A DNA stretch of 21,596 nucleotides, taken from contig JADJBC010000035.1 in the NCBI GenBank assembly GCA_016703945.1, forward strand, positions 1 to 21,596, written 5' to 3'. The notes below the pieces were generated by a model. The model made no database searches. It was not told the origin of the DNA and saw only the letters and a program-made list of their open reading frames with translations. Positions 8,607 through 15,721 of this stretch are shown in pieces. The first letter of the stretch is position 1. Each line of letters opens with the position of its first letter. A program made the position numbers and the translations under genes. This DNA is from Candidatus Aalborgicola danicus (GTDB taxonomy: Bacteria > Pseudomonadota > Gammaproteobacteria > Burkholderiales > Burkholderiaceae_C).

Positions 8607-9334
8607 CGGGTCGGCAAAGAATCTATGTAGGCAGCAACATCACCAGGTTTCGATATCTGAAAACAACTTGTGGTGATTGGTAGAGCATTTGCCCATTTCT
8701 TTTCAAAGACTCTGGCGCTTGTCTTGATTCGCTCGGCGAGCGAAACCGGCTGCGGGCCAGACTGTTGTGTTGCTGACCAGTGTTCACAATATGCATCCAC
8801 TACTGCAGCTTGGAAGCCTTTTTCCTTTGCCTGCAACACGATATCAGTCGCGTAAAAATCGAACTTCAAGGCTGGATCGAGTTTCAGTCCGGTATCCATT
8901 CGCACCGCAAAGAGCATTTCATCCAGACTATCAACTGTAGAAGGCAAGCAACTACGTTCCCCTATAGCTTGGCCACGATCCAACACACAACCGATCGGTC
9001 TGGAGGTTTGTCCAAATCCAAGCATGCCGTACACGCCGACGACTGCCAACGTAGGCCAAAGCTCCATTGCGTTTTGCAGTTTTTCTTTAAAGACCGTGTC
9101 CCAGTTGGACGGCAGAAAAACATCTTCGTGCACCCAGACTAGCCATTGCTCGGGTCGGCAAGAAGAATTGGCTTCGACTGAAGAATTGAAGGCAAACGCG
9201 GCTGATTCAGCATTGAAATACGCCACCAACGGGGTTCGCCGTTCGCTAAAACAAGGCGACGACAGCAGTCTCCGATTTAAAACATCGGTACTGCTGACGC
9301 AGGTTACGAAACTCAGTTCAATTTCAAACTTCAC
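8603..9334 (-). CDS. Glycosyltransferase-like protein (GT2-related, Glyco_tranf_2_5 type)
   Basis: The 243-residue product starts at a GTG (9334) with AGG just upstream. The region around WLVWVHEDVFLPSNW (65-79) is typical of a small GT-A-like family where HxD replaces the DxD motif. A later segment, LKFDFYATDIVLQAKEKGF, resembles the GT2 acceptor-side motif. It lies 12 bases after the stop of the secreted Big-like protein gene, and its own stop overlaps the acyltransferase start. It may glycosylate a surface polymer or that secreted protein; no substrate can be named. Confidence 0.7.
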   Translation of the reverse strand: MKFEIELSFVTCVSSTDVLNRRLLSSPCFSERRTPLVAYFNAESAAFAFNSSVEANSSCRPEQWLVWVHEDVFLPSNWDTVFKEKLQNAMELWPTLAVVGVYGMLGFGQTSRPIGCVLDRGQAIGERSCLPSTVDSLDEMLFAVRMDTGLKLDPALKFDFYATDIVLQAKEKGFQAAVVDAYCEHWSATQQSGPQPVSLAERIKTSARVFEKKWANALPITTSCFQISKPGDVAAYIDSLPTR

Positions 9335-9346
9335 AAACCTGTGACT

Positions 9347-10912
9347 TCAAGGCCAAACTTTTCCTAAGCTCTTGAACACGCCTGTTGTTGTGCGATATCC
9401 CATGAAGATTTCAACACCAAAGCCTTGTAAATCAGACTTAGAAATGCCCAAATCTACCGAGATCACTTGTCTCTCCGTCAAGACCGCGATATCTTTGAAC
9501 TTGAAGCTGTCTGGATTTGGCAAAGTCAACACAGTTTTCCAGTCTGTTTCAGTTCTGAAGAACCACATGTCACTGGGAAAGAAGAATCCTGAGGCTGGAA
9601 GTCGGGCTGCTATCCAGACTTTCCCAGGTAAACCTAACTCTGATGACGTTGGAATGAGGTCAATGTCCAGCGTCATGCGTGTTGCGTTACCGCCTTCGAC
9701 AACCTTTATGGGAGATGTCAACAAAAGTGCAGCAGTGTGGGTTCCACACGAAACTATGAGGTTCAGATTCTCAGTAATGACGGAAGAAGTTAAATCGTTG
9801 GAGATGACGTTACCCGCAACTTTGACCTGCGAAGACGGGCCAAACATATTACCCACGGTGCACGTTGGTAAGACTGCATTGGCAGGTTTAGGTGAAATCA
9901 CAACCGTACCGCTGCTACCCTCCGCCAAACTGCTTGCACTCAGTGCGATTCCGGTCAATGCAACCTCACTTGGCTCAATCGTCATAGAGGCACTAGCCGC
10001 ACCGCATTGAATTGTGACTGATTGGGTTGTTGTTATGGAGTTCGATCCCCCGGCCAGCGATATCTTCCCACCACTTATACTGACCAAATTTGACACTCCA
10101 CCGCCATAGACCGGCACACAGGAGGACAGGGATGCATTGCTTGGTGTTGGAGTAATTGTTATTGCGTTTGAACTACCTTTTACCAACGAATTTCCACTCA
10201 AAGTGATTCCCGTCAAAGGAGTTCCACCAGAACTTCCCGAACAGGTGTGGGTGACATCTTCCGCCGGATTACCAGACGCATCCCACTGAGCTCCCGCAAA
10301 CCAAGTCCGATAACAGCTTTCATCTACTGTTACAGAAGTGTTGAGTTCATAGATTCTATTTCCAGGAACTTGTAAAGCATTGATATACACCCACCCGCCA
10401 GTGTTGGTAAGTATGGTCTGCGTCAACTCACCTGATCGGGAGGACAACTTGAGAGCCCCCGCCGAAGCAGGTGCGGAAAACGGCAACTCAACGCCACCGC
10501 CGTTGGCGGTCAACGTTTGAACAACCCTGGTAATGTCTACCGCAGCTGCATTTTCAGGAGTGACATTCAGGGCCGAGCCAGATGGTGGACTCCCAAATTT
10601 CATGAGTACTTTCGTTTCAGGAGGCGATGCAAAGGTATACATTGTCATCTGCAGTGTCTTTGTTCCTGGTGGAATAAAAACTCTCCATTGAAGCTGAAAT
10701 GCCTCGCCCACAACCGAGGGCAAAATTACCTCACCGTCGGATATCGCCAAAAGCGGGGAGGATGGTTCAAATTTTGTATTGAAACCCGAGGAGCCCCGCT
10801 GCACCAGTGGGTTGTAATTTGATGCATGCGCTCCAGTCAATACAACCATCAAGCCCAGGACTCCGACAACAAACGATTTTGACATCGTTGGCATTGAGAA
10901 TTTCTTGGTCAT
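9347..10912 (-). CDS. Secreted protein with two Big-like immunoglobulin-fold repeats
   Basis: The ATG at 10912 is preceded by AGAGG, giving 521 residues; an ATG six codons earlier is less likely. A signal peptide (about 1-30, ending AHA) is clear. An N-terminal domain (31-228) is followed by two homologous bacterial Ig-like repeats at 232-314 and 318-400. They begin PLTGITLSGNSLVKGSS and ALTGIALSASSLAEGSS, and each has a Cys pair that could form a disulfide. The last about 110 residues form a separate domain of unknown type rich in Phe and Trp. It is probably an exported surface or adhesive protein. It heads the operon with the glycosyltransferase and acyltransferase genes. Composition is visibly AT-richer than the wzt side. 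I do not recognise a named family for the whole protein. Confidence 0.8.
   Translation of the reverse strand: MTKKFSMPTMSKSFVVGVLGLMVVLTGAHASNYNPLVQRGSSGFNTKFEPSSPLLAISDGEVILPSVVGEAFQLQWRVFIPPGTKTLQMTMYTFASPPETKVLMKFGSPPSGSALNVTPENAAAVDITRVVQTLTANGGGVELPFSAPASAGALKLSSRSGELTQTILTNTGGWVYINALQVPGNRIYELNTSVTVDESCYRTWFAGAQWDASGNPAEDVTHTCSGSSGGTPLTGITLSGNSLVKGSSNAITITPTPSNASLSSCVPVYGGGVSNLVSISGGKISLAGGSNSITTTQSVTIQCGAASASMTIEPSEVALTGIALSASSLAEGSSGTVVISPKPANAVLPTCTVGNMFGPSSQVKVAGNVISNDLTSSVITENLNLIVSCGTHTAALLLTSPIKVVEGGNATRMTLDIDLIPTSSELGLPGKVWIAARLPASGFFFPSDMWFFRTETDWKTVLTLPNPDSFKFKDIAVLTERQVISVDLGISKSDLQGFGVEIFMGYRTTTGVFKSLGKVWP
9713..10219 (-). repeat. Tandem Big-like domain repeat
   Basis: Two copies of about 83 codons encode the repeats of the secreted protein. 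They share xLTGIxLSxxSLxxGSS at the start, TPxPSNA or SPKPANA after it, and a Cys pair later. The copies have diverged, so this is an old duplication. Confidence 0.75.
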
Positions 10913-10939
10913 ATTCGAGCCTCTTTCCACAGATTAATG

Positions 10940-10994
10940 GGCAAACAATTGCTCAAGATAACAAGTTTATCTAAATAGTAAGCAAATGTTTGCC
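10940..10994. promoter_or_regulatory. Nested inverted repeats and twin operator-like dyads upstream of the Big-like protein gene
   Basis: GGCAAACAATTGCT (10940-10953) and AGCAAATGTTTGCC (10981-10994) are inverted relative to each other with one mismatch. Each arm also contains its own dyad (GCAA-N4-TTGC; GCAAA-TG-TTTGC). The dyad centres are 41 bp apart, close to four helical turns. A third short palindrome, GATAACAAGTTTATC, sits between them (10957-10971). A possible minus-strand promoter (TTGCTT, then TGTTAT about 16 bases on) overlaps the same stretch. This suggests repressor or activator binding, but no regulator can be named. Confidence 0.45.
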
Positions 10995-11006
10995 GTCTAG
11001 AAACAG

Positions 11007-11038
11007 AAAAACGCCAAGGAATCCTTGGCGTTTTTTTT
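11007..11038 (-). terminator. Strong intrinsic terminator, U tracts on both sides
   Basis: ACGCCAAGGA and TCCTTGGCGT form a perfect 10-bp stem around a single base. Four A precede it on the plus strand and eight T follow, so it can act in either direction. It lies just past the stop of the secreted-protein gene at 11059, whose transcripts it would end on the minus strand. Confidence 0.9.
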
Positions 11039-11058
11039 AATTACTAAACTAAATTAGT

Positions 11059-12273
11059 TTAGAAATTGCCAGGTGTGAACGTCTTTGGAGCATAGTTCCA
11101 AGCGCCTTGCAGTGTGCTGCCAACAAAGTTCCACTGGATGTAAGTTGCCAAACCTGGCAGACCGACGACGCCCAGATTGTTGTTACCAGTCTTGCTGCGT
11201 GTGTCAGACACTTCAGAGAAAGGAGCTGCGTTTACCCAACCCTTTGTGAAGGTTTGTGTGAACAACTGACCCACTGTAGATGTACCTGCACCGGATGTGA
11301 TCGCGATGATGTTCAACTCGGCTGGCAAAGTGCTGGGGGAATCAACTGGGCAAGGAGAAACGCTGCAACCTGTTGTTGTCAAAGAACGCTCTTCTTCGTC
11401 ACGAACCGTGTAACCAACAGTTGGCGTGCCTGGGAAAGGCGTGTACTGTGAGCCAGATGCGCTAGGTGCGTAGAAAGCTTCTTTGGTCGGGAAGGTGATA
11501 GTTGCAAACGTGTACTGACCAGCTGCATTGTTGTAAGGGATAACATAGTCAGAAGACCAGATAGCATCTTCCACCATTGCCTTGTTGCTTGCAGCAACGT
11601 TAGCAAAGAAGCCCGTGTAACGACCAACACTGTGATAAGTGAAGTTGTCGTAGTTTGCCAATGCCGTCATGGGCAAGGCCAACATGTTACCGTTCAGCGG
11701 GTTAGCCAGCTTTACGGAACCGGTCAGAACGTTGTCTGTCAGTGCTGTAGTGATGGGCGTACCTGCCAAGCAGGCTGCAGAGTAAGCTGCAACCAAAGAG
11801 GCTTTGGAGTAAGGCGTTGGGACTGTTCCACGGATCATACGTGTCTCAAACACGTTCAGGTAACCAGTCGTGAACGGCGCCGCAAAGTTGGCAGTAATGC
11901 CTGTGGTACCCGTTCCAGTGGGACAACCAGCAGCATCAGTAACGCGAACAGCGGAATCATCGGTGCTAATGATACCAACCGAACCATCGGCATTTTGCTG
12001 AACCGTACCAACCCAGACGTCGCCAGGTGTCAAAAAGATCAAAAAGTCAAGCAACTCAGCACTGTTTGTGGGAGCATGGAACACGACCTTTGCAACAGCA
12101 GAGTCAGTTGGGTTCGTGTTGATCACCTTGATCTCAGACGTCCAGCCACCGCCAGCCATAAACATAGGAGCGATCAGGACATCGCCCTTACCGCCTTGGG
12201 CCACTTCAACCGCCATCGCGGAACCACCAACAAGCATAGCGCCAATGGCAGCAGCAAGGAATTTTTTCTTCAT
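11059..12273 (-). CDS. Exported protein of unknown function, probably abundant
   Basis: The product has 404 residues from the ATG at 12273; a GTG directly before it (12276) is also possible, with GGAG upstream of both. A classical signal peptide ends GSAMA near residue 22. The mature part starts with a conserved-looking block (GDVLIAPMFMAGGGWTSEIKVINTN, then LDFLIFLTPGDVWVGTV) and is rich in Thr, Ala, Gly and Asn with few charges, as in outer-surface or S-layer-type proteins. No catalytic motif is visible. A good ribosome site, its own terminator and single-gene layout suggest strong, independent expression. I recall similar hypothetical proteins in Rhodoferax-like bacteria, but the function is unknown. 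Confidence 0.8.
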   Translation of the reverse strand: MKKKFLAAAIGAMLVGGSAMAVEVAQGGKGDVLIAPMFMAGGGWTSEIKVINTNPTDSAVAKVVFHAPTNSAELLDFLIFLTPGDVWVGTVQQNADGSVGIISTDDSAVRVTDAAGCPTGTGTTGITANFAAPFTTGYLNVFETRMIRGTVPTPYSKASLVAAYSAACLAGTPITTALTDNVLTGSVKLANPLNGNMLALPMTALANYDNFTYHSVGRYTGFFANVAASNKAMVEDAIWSSDYVIPYNNAAGQYTFATITFPTKEAFYAPSASGSQYTPFPGTPTVGYTVRDEEERSLTTTGCSVSPCPVDSPSTLPAELNIIAITSGAGTSTVGQLFTQTFTKGWVNAAPFSEVSDTRSKTGNNNLGVVGLPGLATYIQWNFVGSTLQGAWNYAPKTFTPGNF

Positions 12274-12276
12274 CAC

Positions 12277-12534
12277 GTGAAATCTCCAAAAAAAGAATAA
12301 AACAAAAGAACCTGAGCAAGCCCACGCTTATTGCGTCAGACAGTTTACACCAGAAAGTTCAACAATCACACCCTGTGAACATCAATTTTTTTCAGGACTT
12401 CAGACTGTTAATGAATGGTACCCAAAGCGACGCCCATTGGAATGGTTTGCCCACAGTATTTGTGTTCGCCGTCACAAGTTTAGGTATTTCGTTGTCATCT
12501 CGCAACACGAATTGCACCCCCTGAAAGCGTCAAG
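12277..12534. other. Intergenic region, probable promoter of the abundant exported protein
   Basis: About 258 bases have no credible gene. A T-rich leader precedes the exported-protein start on the minus strand. A 13-base palindrome, TCACACCCTGTGA (12366-12378), carries CRP-like half-sites facing outward, so it is not a standard CRP site. TAAACT about 80 bases upstream of the start is a weak -10 candidate. No terminator for the upstream lipoprotein gene was recognised. Confidence 0.4.
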
Positions 12535-13026
12535 CTACTGAAATGTTCCCGAGAGCATGGGGTCCTGAACAACATGCAGCCAAGCGCTATCGATGACCAC
12601 CCATTTGTCCCTTTGGTATTGTGGGATTTCGATCTTCTTCTCAGGATCAACAACTGTCAGAACAACATCCACGGTCGCCTCTTTTTCAGTGATTTGAACG
12701 CCAGTGATCGCGACAGATTTCAATTGCCAAGCATTCGCATGGTAAGCAACATAGAACTTCTCCTCGAGATCGCGCGGAAATTTTTCTATCGCATACCGTC
12801 GCTTCCAGTTTTTGTCAGCATGCGCTTGCCAATACTCAACAAACCGCTCTCCCAACCCAGCGTTGCGCAGTTGGTCGGCCATCAAGGGTGAGCCATACGC
12901 GAATGACAATGCTGCATTCGCCGCCGGAATCGTCACGGAGTTGTTGTTGCTTGTCGCACAACCAGTTACAAGGAATACGGCCCCAATCGCAATTGATATC
13001 GCACAGACTGATAGGCGGTTTTTCAT
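12535..13026 (-). CDS. Small predicted lipoprotein
   Basis: The ATG at 13026 has AGGG upstream and gives 163 residues; a longer frame from 13071 adds 15 unlikely residues. The N-terminus has a positively charged start, a hydrophobic stretch and the lipobox LVTGC, so Cys23 should be acylated. The remaining 140 residues are a mixed alpha/beta domain (KWVVIDSAWLHVVQDP near the end) with no motif I can name. It begins 55 bases after the stop of the methyltransferase/pseudo-GT gene and may be co-transcribed with it. A role as an envelope accessory in polysaccharide or protein export is only a guess from context. Confidence 0.75.
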   Translation of the reverse strand: MKNRLSVCAISIAIGAVFLVTGCATSNNNSVTIPAANAALSFAYGSPLMADQLRNAGLGERFVEYWQAHADKNWKRRYAIEKFPRDLEEKFYVAYHANAWQLKSVAITGVQITEKEATVDVVLTVVDPEKKIEIPQYQRDKWVVIDSAWLHVVQDPMLSGTFQ

Positions 13027-13081
13027 AGTGATACCCTTTATAGATGACGATATGCCTGACAAAGACATCAAGCAATTTGCT

Positions 13082-15721
13082 TCAGATTGTGTTTGGCGAT
13101 CCGCCTACCCGTCTCATTTGATGAAACAGACTCAAAGGTATGTGCGCAGTGTTCTGAACAGATCGCAATGGGTCCGTGGCAAGTTCATTTGCGGACACAC
13201 GAACAAATGTTCCGTCAAACAGATGGGGCTTGCCAAGATCGACCTCAATGCCCACAGGCGTAAAATTATAGCAACGCAGAGGTAAACGGTCCGGTTTGGA
13301 GATGAAGTCAAAGTCGCAAACTACGCGTTCTATGCCTGTCGCAGATCTAACCAAGGTCACAACTTGCTCGATTGCGGAAAACGCCAGAGTTACACCATCT
13401 ACCAACCTGACATAAAACTCACCACGAACAGCGCTTTGTGCTTGCCCCAAACGTTTTTGTGCCAATCCTTCAATGCGCGTAATGACAACCCTCTTGTCGA
13501 GACGGCCAAAATCATGTATTGCGCGCCGAACGGCGGGGCTTTGCTTTTCATTCTCAATGAGGACAAGCTCCCAACCGGAAAATGTCTGATGGACTAGCGA
13601 AAAAAATGTCCCGATGAGGGTTAGTGCATTCTCCGATTCAAGTATGAGCGACACAAAGGGAACAGTGGCTGGAGGTTCTACAGTTAGCGAAGGCGTCGCA
13701 GAAAACCAGCTTTTCCACTGAAATAACAACGCCAGTGTTCCAATAGGTACCCTGTTTCGCAACCAGCGCCCCATGGTTTGCCGTGCGCTCCGGATCAGCC
13801 CCGCCTGCTGTAGATCAGAGGGTACGATTGGTGTACTGTCAAAGTAAAACTGCGCAAGATAGTTGCTGATGTCGATGTTTAGTTGACGAAGTTCGCGGGC
13901 TGCAGCGGGCGACTCGACATTCATTTGGTGAAGTTCGTCTGAAACGTCTCGGTATTGCTCCAATAAATATCGAACACTCGCCTTTTCAGACTCGCACCCA
14001 TCACGCTGAAACGGGTTTAGATGAACCAAGGATTGGGGAATATGCGCTTGCGCGCAGACTTCTGTACCTGACAAGTGCAGTTCTGGTACTCGGGACGAGC
14101 GCGTGAAGTAAGGAACAAATGACGCGAGTCCCTCACCGACAATATTAGTACCATCGCCCATCAACGTATGGCATCGGATGGGGTCACTGACCGATTGCGA
14201 TCCGCGATCAAAATCGAAGCCGATTCGTATGGTGCCCGGCAAGTGGCGGGCAACCGTCACTACCTCCTTCAGCGCATTGGCTGAAAGCGTCGCCCCTTCC
14301 GGCAGGCGCATCCAGTACTCACCGCGAGATTCAACACTGCCAACGGGCTCAGACCTTGCGTCCGACCGTCCCGTGGAGAGATGCACGCGTCGATCCAGTC
14401 GGCACAATGCATTGGCAGCTTTCTTGACATCGGCCAGGGAATCAGAATCCAGTTCTAGGAGCAACTCCCAGCCACCAAAAACTTGGGCAACCAAGGAAAA
14501 AAAAGTGTCCAACAACGGACTAATCGCGATTGGCCGAACAATGATTGTGGCAAACGGTTTCGACATTTCTTCTGTATCGAAGTCGCGCGACGCAGAACCA
14601 ATCGAGAGAAGATGCAGAGGATCAGCCCAGGCAGCTGCGAATTGCGCCAAGTTGCTTGCACTGGGATAGAACTGAGCAAGGTACTCTGCCTTTTCTTGTG
14701 CCGCGAAAAGACCGTCTTGGAGAGTTCGGGACTTTGCGACTAGGATGTCTTTCTCGATCCGCAATTGCGCCATCTCTCGTTCTCGATCAAGGGACGGTGA
14801 CAAAGAAGAAATCTCTTGGTTCAAACCAACGTGGTGTTTTGGTGGGTTAATTGCGTGTACCGAAACTCCAGCAGCAAGCACCCTCAAAAAATGCACGGGC
14901 ATCGCATCGAGAGCGGATGTGATCGAAAGGTCTTCTGGTGTCGTTTGCTGCGTAGAGTGACGTTGCAAAGCATCCAGGAGGTCACCGACTGACAAATTTC
15001 GAAGAACGTCCGCCGGCTCTTTTCCAATGAAGTCCAGATATACACCGAGAAACCAATGCAGTGCCCACTTTGGGTGTTGAAATGGCTCCACGCCGCTCCA
15101 CTGAATTTCAAAATCTCGAAACCAATGCAAAAGACCTGTTTCAGTTGCATTGTAGAAATGATGGGGGTAACCATGTTCAGGCTGTAAGAATGCAGTGTCA
15201 ATTTTTGCAATTCCGCCAGGCTTCAGAACGCGACGTACTTCTCGGACCGCCCACTCTGGGTACTGCAAGTGCTCGAACACAGCTTGACTGATTACTGCGT
15301 CAAACGAATTATCCAAAAAGGGCAAACAATCAGCAGACCCAACTACGTCAACTGCGGGGTAGCGAAATATATCGATCTGAACAACATTCTTACGGCGGTC
15401 AAATTTTCCACCAGCACCCAAATCGAGAACCCAGCCAGATTCATGGCTCTCGATGATCTCCTCGGCGCGAACACTATAAGGATGGCGGGAGACACGGTCC
15501 TTTTCGCTCAGCCCAACAGCGCCTCCATCAAGAACTCCTTCTGGGAGCAAAATAGGCACACCACCTCTAATGGGGTGCAACGCACCACAACTATCGCAGT
15601 GCAGTCCCTTGGTCTGCGTTACAAGTATTCCACGACACCGGGGACATGCCAGCATCGGCAAGATCCGCTCAAGCCGCTCCGACTGCGTCTCCTGAGAACC
15701 ATTGGAATAGTTGATGATCAC
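13082..15721 (-). CDS. Methyltransferase fused to two degenerate GT2 modules
   Basis: Starting at the GTG at 15721 (GTGA overlap with the upstream stop) gives 879 residues; a TTG at 15745 adds eight. Residues about 20-55 form a Trm112-like zinc ribbon (CPRC...CDSC). Residues about 90-205 form a class I SAM methyltransferase (VLDLGAGGKF, then FDAVISQAVFEHL and LKPGGI). A short coiled coil follows (about 310-345). Two modules then align with the GT2 domains of the upstream protein: 389-569 and 687-869. Each starts after YLAQFY and holds FFSLV-x-Q-x-F-x-GWEL, a DFDF/DFDR stretch and AHIP-x-SL-x-H. The DxD acidic motif is lost in both (LPEGA; LVDGV). I infer a sugar or chain-end methyltransferase whose GT-like parts bind glycan or partners rather than catalyse. 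Confidence 0.85.
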   Translation of the reverse strand: MIINYSNGSQETQSERLERILPMLACPRCRGILVTQTKGLHCDSCGALHPIRGGVPILLPEGVLDGGAVGLSEKDRVSRHPYSVRAEEIIESHESGWVLDLGAGGKFDRRKNVVQIDIFRYPAVDVVGSADCLPFLDNSFDAVISQAVFEHLQYPEWAVREVRRVLKPGGIAKIDTAFLQPEHGYPHHFYNATETGLLHWFRDFEIQWSGVEPFQHPKWALHWFLGVYLDFIGKEPADVLRNLSVGDLLDALQRHSTQQTTPEDLSITSALDAMPVHFLRVLAAGVSVHAINPPKHHVGLNQEISSLSPSLDREREMAQLRIEKDILVAKSRTLQDGLFAAQEKAEYLAQFYPSASNLAQFAAAWADPLHLLSIGSASRDFDTEEMSKPFATIIVRPIAISPLLDTFFSLVAQVFGGWELLLELDSDSLADVKKAANALCRLDRRVHLSTGRSDARSEPVGSVESRGEYWMRLPEGATLSANALKEVVTVARHLPGTIRIGFDFDRGSQSVSDPIRCHTLMGDGTNIVGEGLASFVPYFTRSSRVPELHLSGTEVCAQAHIPQSLVHLNPFQRDGCESEKASVRYLLEQYRDVSDELHQMNVESPAAARELRQLNIDISNYLAQFYFDSTPIVPSDLQQAGLIRSARQTMGRWLRNRVPIGTLALLFQWKSWFSATPSLTVEPPATVPFVSLILESENALTLIGTFFSLVHQTFSGWELVLIENEKQSPAVRRAIHDFGRLDKRVVITRIEGLAQKRLGQAQSAVRGEFYVRLVDGVTLAFSAIEQVVTLVRSATGIERVVCDFDFISKPDRLPLRCYNFTPVGIEVDLGKPHLFDGTFVRVSANELATDPLRSVQNTAHIPLSLFHQMRRVGGSPNTI

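Noticed and set aside
9372..10010. Plus-strand frame of 212 codons
   Set aside because: It lies opposite the Big-repeat protein gene and has no recognisable motif or ribosome site.
11007..11038. Terminator hairpin as part of a small RNA
   Set aside because: No promoter or further structure was found next to it, and it is well placed to end the exported-protein transcript.
11632..12300. Plus-strand frame of 222 codons
   Set aside because: It is the complement of the exported-protein gene, which has signal peptide, ribosome site and terminator.
12366..12378. TCACACCCTGTGA as a CRP site
   Set aside because: The half-sites face outward with a 3-base spacer, the reverse of TGTGA-N6-TCACA.
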